NCBI GenBank assembly: GCA_963931865.1
Contig: OZ007506.1
Coordinates: 14,244,972 to 14,308,971 of the forward strand
Length of the DNA stretch: 64,000 nt
Direction: 5' to 3'
Origin: Axinella damicornis
Taxonomy: Eukaryota > Porifera > Demospongiae > Axinellida > Axinellidae
Of the stretch, positions 25,201-37,200 are shown in pieces; the first letter of the stretch is position 1, and the number at the start of each line of letters is the position of its first letter. Made by a program: the position numbers and the translations under genes. The notes under the pieces were generated by a model that made no database searches, was not told the origin of the DNA, and saw nothing but the letters and a program-made list of their open reading frames with translations.

Positions 25201-28200
25201 CCCTGTCTTTAAAACCGACCTTGATGCGATGACTGGAACAGCATCTTCAAGCATACATTCAAGTGCAGTCACCATTTTGCCGTCATCAAGATAGTGGTGA
25301 TCCCAGCCTTGTAGGAACAGTGATGAGTAACATGGGTCAATGAACATTGCTGGCGGAAAGTGAAGAAGCAACACAAACAGTTTATTAGTGTTCTTGATCT
25401 GACTTTCTGCTTCTTCAACAATCACTCTTAGATGGTTCACCATTTTCTTTGTAACATCTTGCATGCTTGCAGTGAGAAAGAGCAAGTGGCAATTCGACTT
25501 AATAAAATCTTCAAGTAGCTTTTTGAATTTACTCTGGAAGTGTAGTGATGATACTTTGCACACCATTAATGAGTGAGTATCAACCATAACATGTTCGTTT
25601 AAAAATGTCTTGTCGGAAGTGGAAAGTGAACTACTTGGAAACTTTGGAGGAAGCTGCCGGATAAGTGCTGATGATCGTGTGAAGCAGAGTAGCTTGGTGG
25701 CACAAACTGATTTATCCCTGTTGGAAGATATAACACTCAGTTCAAGTGCAGATTACCAGTATTTTGAAGTACAACAACACCACAGGATGCAAAACAGTGC
25801 AAACAATTTCTGATATAGTTAAGGTCAGAGGCACTACACTTACCACTGATTCTCCTGCAACTTTTGAAGTTGATTTGCCAGCAAATTTTTCAAACTGAGT
25901 TTCAAGCAACTCTGGAACCAATCTTCTATGTCTACTACAGTTTTAACTTCAGCTCCTCTTGTTACTGTTTCAGGGGTTATGGAATCAAGGTAGTGGTGAT
26001 CCCAGCCTTGTAGGAAGAGTGATGAATAACATGGAGTGAAGAACATTGCTGGCGGAAAGTGAAGAAGCAACACAAACAGTTTATTAGTGTTCTTGATCTG
26101 ACTTTCTGCTTCTTCAACAATCACTCTGAGGTGGTTCACCATTTTCTTTGTTACATCTTGCATGCTTGCAGTGAGGAAGAGCAGGCAACAATTCGACTTA
26201 ATAAAATCTTCAAGTAGCTTTTCAAATTTACTCTGGGAGTGTAGTGATGATACTTTGCACACCATTAATGAGTGAGTATCAACCATAACATGCTTCTCTA
26301 AGAATTTCTTGTCAGAAGTGGATAGTGAACTACTTGGAAACTCTGGAGGAAGTTGTCGGATAAGTGCTGACGATCGTGTGAAGCAGAGCAGCTTGGTGGC
26401 ACAAACTGATTTTTCCCTGTTGGAAAATATAAAACCAGTTCATGTGCAGATTATCAGTGTTTTGAAGTAACAGCGACACCACAGGATGCAAAAAGTGCAT
26501 ATTATAGTGAAGGTCAGAGGCACTACACTTACCACTGATTCTCCTGCAACTTTTTAAGTTGGTTTGCCAGCAAATTTTTCAAACTGAAATGATCCTGGAG
26601 TTTCAAGTAGCTCTGCACATAAACCATTGGAATCTTGTGTAGGTGAACAGTGAGAGCTTCAGGTGTGAGTAACTGTATCAGTCGCCGGCAAAGATAGCGG
26701 ACAAGCCATTGCAGCAACAAAGAAATTACAAGGCATGCATCAACAGAAATTTCAATGGCAGCATCCTTTTCCTTTGGGTGCGGACCATGGAACAAGACAT
26801 GCAGAGCTTCATCCACCACAGCTAGTGCATTTCCCTGTTGGATATGAGCAAGTACTTGGCTGAATTCATGGTGTTCTGTCAGGATGGCATCAAACAGTTG
26901 ATCAGCATCAGACTGCAACTCCGCAACTGAGTACTGTAATTTAGAACAGAAATAAATTATATTCAAGGCTGCCGGATGTCCTGCTCAGAAATATGAAAAA
27001 CACAAACATATAGGGTGAAATGATGCTATGTAAAAGCAGATAAGGATTCAGCATAAATATTCAATGTAATATGATTGAGAAAACAAATTAGATAAACTGC
27101 TGCAACTGAAGCCCAAAAAATCATCCCTGATGATGACCAACTAGTACGTACCTTAGGAATCTGGAAACCTGCATTCTCCTGAAGTGCATCCAGTAGACAT
27201 TTCAGAATGAATACTTTAATGTCTACATCCTCCTCATTTTGTTTCAGAGGTACTGGTATCCTCTTATATTCATGACCAATAGGTGGTAACAATGTGAGCA
27301 TCAAGGAGTCAAGTGTCTCTTCAGCAAAGCCATAGAGATTGGTTTTCCCTTGCATGACATTCTCGGCAAAGTAACCAACCTGTGGTCAAAGCCAAGTCAA
27401 CACAATATTAAATGCACCAGTAAAAAAAGAATTTTGGAGTTACCTTCATGTATACCATATCCAGTAAGATGCATAGACATGGAGGCAAACTTTGCCAAAC
27501 AGTCAGACGCAGTTCCTGGTGGGTCAAGCGGTATTTCTCAAACCGGTTTAGGAAAGGTGCTGGTGTTTTATCTATGTCCGACTCTCTCACAACCACCACA
27601 CATTGGAACTTTGGGTCTACACGGCATGGTTTTGAGTGAGCTCCAATTGCTATGTTGGCATAGAAGCGCCGAGTCCTAAGAACGGGATCATCAATAGTTC
27701 GGAAACGTTGGTTAAAAAGGTCATAAAAACTCTCATGAATTTCGTCTGTCTGAGACATGAGGATGGTATGACCAGCTGCAACTGAATGTCTGATCTGAGA
27801 AATAGTGTTGACCTGAGGAATAAGGTGAAAGACATAAAATGTACTCACAGTCTATATTCACCATATTCACCATACCTACCCGCATATGGCTGTCTCCTGG
27901 GAAGTCACTGCAAATGTACAGTCGGGTTTGGTCTCGGTTAAGTACACCATACTTGAAGAGAAGTCTCACAAGGGAATCATCTTCACTTGGGTCAATGATC
28001 AGCTTATACCGGACCTCAGACTGAATACTGGTGTGGACCTCATTAAAATCTGATGTTGAACAGTCTTCCAGACTGTCTTTGAGAACATGAAGAATACTTC
28101 GGTATCGGACACCTTCTTCAGTTGCTCCAATCTGATTGGACGTGATTGAAAACGAGGAATCAACCGGAAAATGTACCGGAAAATGGACCAGAAAACAGAC

Positions 28201-31200
28201 TGGGTTTTCCATGCACTAGACACTGTCTACTTGATTACGCAGGTTTGCAGTCCAGCAGATGATCACCAGCATCACAGGTCCGCGCTGTCATGGATGAACT
28301 GGTGACCAGCATCTCACAGCCAGAAGATCAACTCCTCTCTCAACTCTGGTACACGTTCACATCAGTACAAGAAGGATTGGCTACCACGATTTACCTAGGT
28401 TCGACAAATCTACTACTACCTGTAGCATATGAAAGACTGTAGTGCAATGCAACAACTCACATATGGTAGCCCTCCCTCCCCGTAACCTGCATTTCCATCA
28501 TAGTGGTATATACCATGCATTCATCCATGACTGCAGACCTGGGTACTGGTGATTGTCTGCTGGACTGTGGACTGGGGTAGTATAAGCTTTAGTTCACTAT
28601 GTGAACGAGTAGATGGTGTCTAGAGTATGGAAAACTGTTTTATGGTCATTTTTCAATCTGGAAATATATGCCAAATAATGAGGACATTCCTTGAAAAGGA
28701 AGCATGTTTCATTTCGAATTATCCACTCCATAGGATCGGAAATGGCAGAGTTTCTAGAATGCTTCAGCACTTAATGAAGAGTAGCTGGGATGAGAGTCAA
28801 ATTCCATTTGCAAATGCCTAACAGCAATATATGCGCCTATAGCTTACTGAGCTGCGCTTAATAATGTGCGACAACAGTCTCACCACACACAACCGTGTGT
28901 CAAAATTCCATTTGCAAATGATGAACAAGTTGTGAAATGTAATTTAAGGGCTACAGCCGCTACACAGCATGTCATTTGCAAACGATGAGCACTACGTAAA
29001 CTCACCTTTGAGAGAAATGTTCGACAGATTTCAGTGAATCTCTTAGTACCATTAAAATTTCTCTCCAGGGAATGGATGACAAGTTGAGCATCAGGAAAAT
29101 GAGTCTGTTTGCGTCGTAAGTATGCTAAGAAATGAATGAAATCTCGAAGACCAAAGAGGCACTTGAATTCTTTATTTGTAACGATCTCATTGTAGGAAAC
29201 ACAAAGTGCTTCAACCTGTTCCTCAGTATTTTCCCCTTGATTCTTGCCACCTGTAAAGATGCAACTCTTTGCAAGTTCATGGAGTTCCATACCTGTTGCT
29301 GTTGGTCTGAACAGACTAACCGCACGGTTGGTTTTGGAAGCATCAAGGATGTGGTTACTTATGGCAACAAAAGAGACTTCTTGTTTGTCTAGATAGTAAT
29401 GTAACACTTTCAAAGACTCAAGCTTATCCTCAGGAAGGCCAGCTTCATCCATGAATACTACGCAGTATATAGGCAATGGTATCTTTGCAAGGCTGTGCTG
29501 CCGATTAACTGCTCTCAAGAAGACTCTTTCAACTTCATTTGATGTAGTACGTCGGGAACACTGGTAGAAATGTGGATCAAGGGACTTGAAAACATCTGTT
29601 TCCCTGAAAATTTCAACTCTTGATTCTTTTCCTTTCAAGTTGGCACTGGCAATGTTAAATGAGAGTGTCTTGGATGACCCTGGAGGGCCCACAATTATAA
29701 GTGGGGTGTGTGTAACAGCACATGCAATGATTGCAAACACGTTCTCCATCAAAGCATTTGTCACTGCAATGCCAGCAGGAAGTTCAACCTGTCGGATAAA
29801 CCACCTCAATTCCCTTGCGAATGCCTGGGAGAAGGTAATGTCTCCTTTCATTCTGTTTAAAGTGTCAGGGAATGTCCTGTATTTTAAACGAAATTTTGAT
29901 GTTAGACGTAGGAAATACACAATTCCAAGAGCCACCATTACTGCAGAGCGGTGAAATTTGGTTGGGTCTTCATTGTGGGGGTTGAATTTAGTATAGAGTT
30001 TCATTAACCACTGATAGAAAGTGAAAACCCTTTGAATGTCTCTTTGACTGACCGAGCTCCTTGCACAAACTTTTGCGGTCACTTTTGGTACCTCCAAACG
30101 ACAGAGTTGCTCACAAGCATACTTGCGCATCTCTTTCTGACTCTCTACTATCAGCTCGGCAAGACTCTGCACATCAGGACCTGACATGTGCACATTCAGC
30201 ATAGCCATCTTTGCATGGACATATTCCATTTCCTGGTGCTCATTAAGTGAACCATAGTCCCACATAAGAAACCGGAGTGTTGGGTGTAGTTTACGGACAT
30301 AGTAAGTGCCTTTTAGCCAAGATTCATTAACGGTGCCTGTCTCCCCATGAATAGCCAGGCTGTCTCCTCTGTGAGGGTTGCATGCTGCTATTATGAAGAT
30401 GTTTCTGGGGAAAGCCTGTGTGAAAAACTAACAATCATTTAGTGCACCCAAGCTTCAAGTACATACTACTTACCATTCCATCCAGGGTTCGATCAGTTAT
30501 AATCTCTTTGAACAAACCAAGGCATGAACATGTGTTGATCTCATCAAGGTACACCTAAGAGGAAGAGTCATGTTAGAGTTAGCACCATTTACCAATAAAA
30601 TGTACCTTAATACTTACAGTTACAAAAGGAACTCTAAAGTTTGGTTTCTTGGCTGGATCACAAGAATCATAGGCCTTCTGCAAGTCCTCAGCTTGGCTGA
30701 ACACCGGTTCAAAGAATTCCTTTATGTGATTTGGTTTCAATGCTAGATGAAGATATACAGTATACAAATGAGTTATGAATCCAGGATTCTGTATCAATCT
30801 TCCTGCATGCTTGCATATTGAGTACAGGTAGATCTACATTTCATGGATTGGAATTTCCAGAGTTTCATCTGCATGCATAAAAGCAACTATGGAAGATAAG
30901 AATATACTATGTTGCCACCATAGCAGACATGTGCCACTGACCACACACAGACAGAACTTGTAAAATCAGAGGACAAGAGCAACAGCAACCAGTGGCTGTA
31001 GCTAGCTGATCCTGGCACAGCTTATTCCTTCTTAACTATTATTGCCGAGTGCCTTAGCATGAGGAAACTAGCTAATTGTTGCATCACAGTCAATTAGCAT
31101 TTGCATACATGTATGCGTAGGTAGAAACCTCCAAACAAGGACACTTTGGGAACAATATAAATTCAAGTCTTTTGTCCTTTGTAGAGAGGTTGTCCTCTTC

Positions 31201-34200
31201 TCAGAAGTTCAAACTGTATTAGAACGATAGGCAAACCAATTATTTGGGACCTTGAAAAGCGTCCTTTTGTAGAGAGGTTTATTATATTGTGTCCCTATGT
31301 CGGAGGGTCCACTATCGGAGGTTTGACTGTATATCCCTCACACTTTAAATTGCATGCACAGCACATGTGAAGAGAGAAAAAAATCTGTGAAACATTAATT
31401 ATTGATGGCCTGATTATAGGTTTTACAGTGATACTCCCCAGCAAAGAAACAACAAATTGCTTCCGCTTCAGCTGCTGCTCCCCGCACGATTGCATCGATC
31501 CGCTTCAACTGCTGCTCCCTCTTCAGCTGTTGCTCGCCGCTTGCGTCTGCTTCAGCTGCTGCATGCTCTTCATCGATTGCGTCCATTTCAACGGCTCCCC
31601 GATGCGTCCGCTTCGGCTGCTGCTCCCCGATTGCATCCGCTTCATCTGATTCTCCCCGATTCATCCGCTTTGGCTGCTGCTCCCCGATTGTGTCCGCTTC
31701 GGCTGCTGCTCCCGGCCAGCTGTTCTGGAAGATTCCAGTCCATGCCCGATGTTTTTCTTCGCAGGGTTCGAGGTAAATTGAAGTACGAAGGTCGTGTGTC
31801 ACTAGTTTAGTCCTGCCCCATGAACATCCCACTTCCGTTACACACAGACAGACACAGACAAACACACAGTTAAAATCTTAATGTATTGATGTAGTGCTGA
31901 ACCTACTTGCTAACACAATAACCATCTTGCTTTGAGACTAACCTGCATGAACCTCCAACTTGTGGAAGGTGCTCCTTACTTTGGCACTGAATATCGCATA
32001 CAGTAAGTGTGCAGTTGCCTTCAGAGGAAAATGTATAGATCAATTTGTAACATAATTATAACTCCACAGACAATTGTATCTTGAGGTTATTGGTGAGTTG
32101 TGTGCAATTGTAAACGAAGCACTACCCGTATCAACAATGCCATCATGCATCCTTACCCATGGTAAACAGCCCCCTATAGCTAACCCAATGCTCTACCAAT
32201 CATCGCACTTCTTTTCGGTATGTGGTGGAATTTGAATAATGTTGTTTCGCTGCTGTACCACTGATAAGCTTTCAATTTGAACATAAATAAAGACAATTAA
32301 TCAACAAGAAATGAGCAATGAATATTCACCCTTACCTTAGAACTGAAGTGTTCAGAGATTTCTCCAACTTGAATGTCTTTGACAGGATTAGCCAGTGTTT
32401 CATCAGATCTGAGGTGTTCAGAGATTTCTCCAACTTGAATTTCTTTGCCAGGATCAGACAGTGTTTCATCAGAATTTACCATGGGTCTGAGGTGTTCAGA
32501 GATTTCTCCAACTTGAATTTCTTTGCCAGGATCAGACAGTGTTTCATCAGAATTTACCATGGGTCTGAGGTGTTCAGAGATTTCTCCAACTTGAATTTCT
32601 TTGACAGGATCAGACAGTGTTTCATCAGAATTTACCGTGGATCTGAGGTGTTCAGAGATTTCTCCAACTTTGATTGCATGGAACAGATTAGCCAATGTTT
32701 CACCAGGATTTAGTTCGAACTCCAACATTGAAAATATTGGATCACCCTCCAGTTTCAGCAGAAATCCATTCAAAACTGTGTTGAACTGTTCATCCCCAGG
32801 ACCATAGGGAAGCCGTGCAATTTCATCCAATCCTGTTTCAGAAACCTTCCCAGTGCTTATGGCATGTATGGTATCCATACATTTTACACGAGATTCTTCA
32901 CCAACAGTATCCATAGAATTGTCTATGTCAAAAAAAAAACAAAATAAAGCTGCATTAGCTGATTAAGTATAAATGAATGATTATACTTACCTCCTAATTT
33001 CCTCTTGATGACATCCAGAATTCTGTCTTTTTCAATTTCCCATTGTGCTACCAATGAATGGTTCCACAGCTTTGAAAGCATCTCAATCAGTGCAGTCTTT
33101 CCGACTCCTGTTTCCCCTTCAATGATAGCTGGTACTCCACACTGATAACGCTCATGGATATTCAACATCTTCAAAGTGAAGTCAAGTGTGAGAACATAGT
33201 TCTGTTCATCTATTGGAGCCAGTCTTCCATTAGTGAGGGGAACATTAAGGGCCCGAGAGAGATATTCATCGAGCTTTTCACGGCTGTAAAGGTCCCTGCA
33301 TGTTAAACAAAAGTAGAGAATCATGTACTGTTTAGTGCTGGCATAATTATATCCTGACAGAGAATTAGCTTTGTCATCCATCCACAGATGGGTTGACCTT
33401 GGTGCTGCCTGGGTCAATGATTCTTTCCATTTAGCAGTGCTGCAAGTATAACACCTGGGTTTAACAGTCAGCATACACCAGCACAAAGCCCAAGAGGACA
33501 GATTTATTGTGCCTTGTGGTAGATAGCAAACTTCAGATCAAGCATGAGCACCTACTGCTTTCTTTTCTCTAATCTTGCATCGTCTGGAAAAATAATTTGT
33601 CCATTATAGCCCAGGCACGGCCATGCTGCTTTCACCCTTCAGGTAAACAGTCCCACCTCCCCCCTGACTCACCAATTGTGCTCACACAGAACCTCCAAGG
33701 ATTATACCCATGCAGCTAGTTATACCCAAGCAGAATGTAGACATTATTGTCCCAGAGATAGCATTCACCATAAGCTATATAGAGAAGTATAACTTATACA
33801 GTATGTCTCTTATTGAATTGTCCAATTCACAATGCAATGCAGGCCCATGCAGCTAGCTAGCTAGCTCACTGGCTCTATTCCTACTTCAGTGATACTGAGT
33901 AATGATTACGTATCATTGCCAAGTGAGCTTTCAATTGCATATGGCATCCAAGATAGTTTGAGAGTGAGAAGTTGTGAAAAAGCAATGCGAAAAACGTTTT
34001 GGCCGTTTCATGGCGCGGCGCTCTGTCTGGTACTTTCAAGATGCTTTTTTGTGCCACTACGATTCCTGTTGGTCATAAAACACTTGAATACGAATAGTAA
34101 TACGTTACAAAAGCTTCTATGTTTACTTTAATTGTGTGTGATATTTTTTATTGTGTGTCCGTGTGCTATCCCTACATGTATACAGTTTCTGACTCAATGA

Positions 34201-37200
34201 TTAGCTACATAGGAACAAATTTTGTAAGATATTTAATTTCTCCTAAGCTAGAGCTTAGATGGAGTCACTGTATCGTACGACAGTCAAAACACATTGAATA
34301 CATATTTAGCTACATCCGATCCCTCATTGGGGGTACACACTTCATGAAATTGGATATCTCTCATGCATACTTGCACTGCAGCTGGATGAAGGTTCTAGGT
34401 GGCATGTGGCATCATCACCCACAAAGGGTGTACGTACCTGCATGCTGTTTGGAGTAAATTCTGCCCGCCCCTGTACTCTTTCAGAGAATGATGGAGAGCC
34501 TCTTGCAAGACCACGCATATGTATAATCATGCCAACATTGTACTGATCACCGGGAGAAAACAAGGAGATAACTTTACACTTTGTGTCAGATCCTGCAGAG
34601 GTTAAAGTTCTAAGGCAGTTGGAATGTGCCTGAAGAAGGAAATAGAATACCTCCATGGGGTACCACATCAGCAAAGAGAAGGTCATCACAGGGATACGGC
34701 CACCCCAAGCTCAAGGCATACTTGGGCTATGGTAAATCTCTTCCAAATCTGGCATCAATGTACACCCCCTTGCCAGCTACTCCAAAGGTGGTAGCTACCT
34801 ACAGTTGCTGGTACATTATGACAGTGCAGAGGAGCTGGGCGGTTTTTGGTGTGTGATGCCTAACCTTATGGAGAGGGAGTGGTGCTTTCACATTGGACCA
34901 ATACCTCTGAGAAGGAAATTCACAATTCCACCATACCACAAACCACTAGTAAAGTTAAAGGGACCACTTTCACTTCAAGTTGTAGAGCCGAGACCCAATA
35001 CTGGCAAAAGATGAGAATGACATTTGCCACCCATGCCCTGCGTATCTGATTGGTATCTGACAACAACCCTGTGTTGTGAATACTGAATGCATTCACAGGG
35101 GCGGAGAAAGCTACCAAAAAGTGTGGGGTTAATAGCACAATTGCACGCTGCTGAAGGGAGTGCATAGAAGCGCATAGCGCCAATCAATCTGCGCGAAGCA
35201 CGGAAATTTTTTTCGCCAGTTATCAGGATGGGCTCTCATGGCACCTTCATGCTTTGCACTGCAAGTTAAAGATGCCAGCCCCCAAGAAACGAGGTGACAT
35301 AGCTATAAGTTAGTGCTAGAATTCGTGGGATAGTACCATCCAGTCTGTTGTTTTGGGGGGGCTCAGCCCCCTTGCTTTTGAAAGTGGGGGGCTCAAGCCC
35401 CCCTGCCCCCCCCCCCCCCCCTATATCTCTGCCCCTGATTCATCAGTATTCACCATCCTTATACCCATTCCTACTATCCACATTCTGTGGATAATTCAGC
35501 AGTTGAGTAAGATCACCCCAACTGGTTCCCAATCATGTGACAACCACTGTCAGTGTCATATCTAGTTACCCAAGCACTGGCTCACTCCAGTACTAGTCAA
35601 TCGCCGTTCATTATATGTGCAAGACGTCTATCGGACAGGTTTATGTCACGACTGTTCCAAACCAGATGGGGGTGATGTACCATAGTGTCCTGTTAATACG
35701 CCCCCCTATTTTGTACACTACATCCAGCCCAAAGAGGGGAGGGGGCGTATTTTTGAGAACGCAATAATTAGTCTCGATTATATGCCCCCTCACAAAGTTT
35801 CGCTACGTTTAACATTATCGACACAGTTACAAAAGTACAAACGATCGCCAGTACTGTTCGTGGTCATCATGCGTGGTCTCCCTACATCGTGTGTTGTTCC
35901 GTTTTCCCTATTTCAATCAGGGAAAACAGCTTTTCTTAAGATGGAACTGTTTTCATTGGGGAAAATAGGGAAAACAGTTCTATCTCGGGAACAACACAAC
36001 GTATGAACATCAAACTTGTACCAGTGTGTTGCTGAGGACCTGTAGCTAGATTCTTATGATCCCCATATCATAGGCCTTCTGTATATTTGGTGACGTTAAA
36101 GCTAATAAAAGGCAAAATCCACTATTTTGTTAGAGGGGGAAATACCATGATCAAAATTTGTCCACGCCCCTCAGTGACCAAAGCAGTTATGGTGACAAAA
36201 ATCAGGCCTGGAACAGAAGGATCTTAGGCCTTTCCAGTGGTGCAGGAATTTCGCTGAAAGCTGCTTCAGGGAAGGAACAGGAAGTGGTGTCTGGAAATAC
36301 ATGCGCCCTTTCTGATCTTTGATATTATCAGACAGTCACTTGCATTGCCCTTAGTGCGAACAGGAAATTATGGTTGGGTGCCATTTTTGGAGTGCCAGCT
36401 AACCTGGCCCATGCTACATTTCTGTGGTATTTCCGAGTTTCTACCATGGTATCAGACATTCCCACACGGAGACGAAACTCCGTGTGGGAATGTCTGATTA
36501 TACGTGGCGGCCGATAATTGATCACTTACTCTATAGGGACAATTGACTAACGTATTACACATGCACCATTGGCCAAAGTATCATTGGTCGATGTCTGGCA
36601 CCTGTCTGTCAAGCACTGAGTCAACCTTTCTCTAGATCGATGACAAAGCCAGCTCTCCCTGCATGTCTAATCACCAATTGTTATATTGTCAAAGTGCATG
36701 CAGGACCATAACTGCCATTTTTCCAAATCTTGGTACATATAGATGAAATAGCTATATACGGTGAGCATCAACTAGAAAAATGGTATTTTCCTAGCCGATC
36801 ATTGATATTCGATTCACAGCTTACTGCAACGCTTGTTGTTTATACAGTGCTGAATGGGTGGGCGGATACTTCATGCCTAATTAGTCTGAGTACGTATCTA
36901 GCCCCCACCCCCCCTGTTCAGCGGCGTTCTAATGTCCCCAAACCATGGGCGCTTAATACATACTCTAGGGTACCAGGACTAAATCAGGACTATGAATCTC
37001 ATCATACACAGTGTGCTATTCCCAGTTCAGTATAATGTTTTAGGTTTCATGCTCAAAGAATTGGCCTTGAACTTTGGCAAGGTTAGGGCATTGCTGTATA
37101 GATTCAAGCACTGAATGGTTCAACCTGGCTCCGACTGAATGTCCTATGCCCAAACGCGGCCATTCTGCTTTCACCCTTTGAGTGAACACTCACACTTCCC

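Noticed and set aside
31395..31865. 156-codon minus-strand frame
   Set aside because: Made of minisatellite units; flanking exons already join in phase without it, so it was not added to the gene model.
32318..32713. Regular 78 bp direct repeats that could suggest a CRISPR-like array
   Set aside because: The units are contiguous without spacers, lie in a coding exon and vary in multiples of three; this is a protein repeat in a eukaryotic gene.
33329..33439. Possibility that this exon is part of a dispersed repeat (a GGATGGATGACAAAGC-like string also seen near 50.6 and 53.6 kb)
   Set aside because: The similarity is very short, while both splice sites and codon phases fit the exon exactly between its neighbours.
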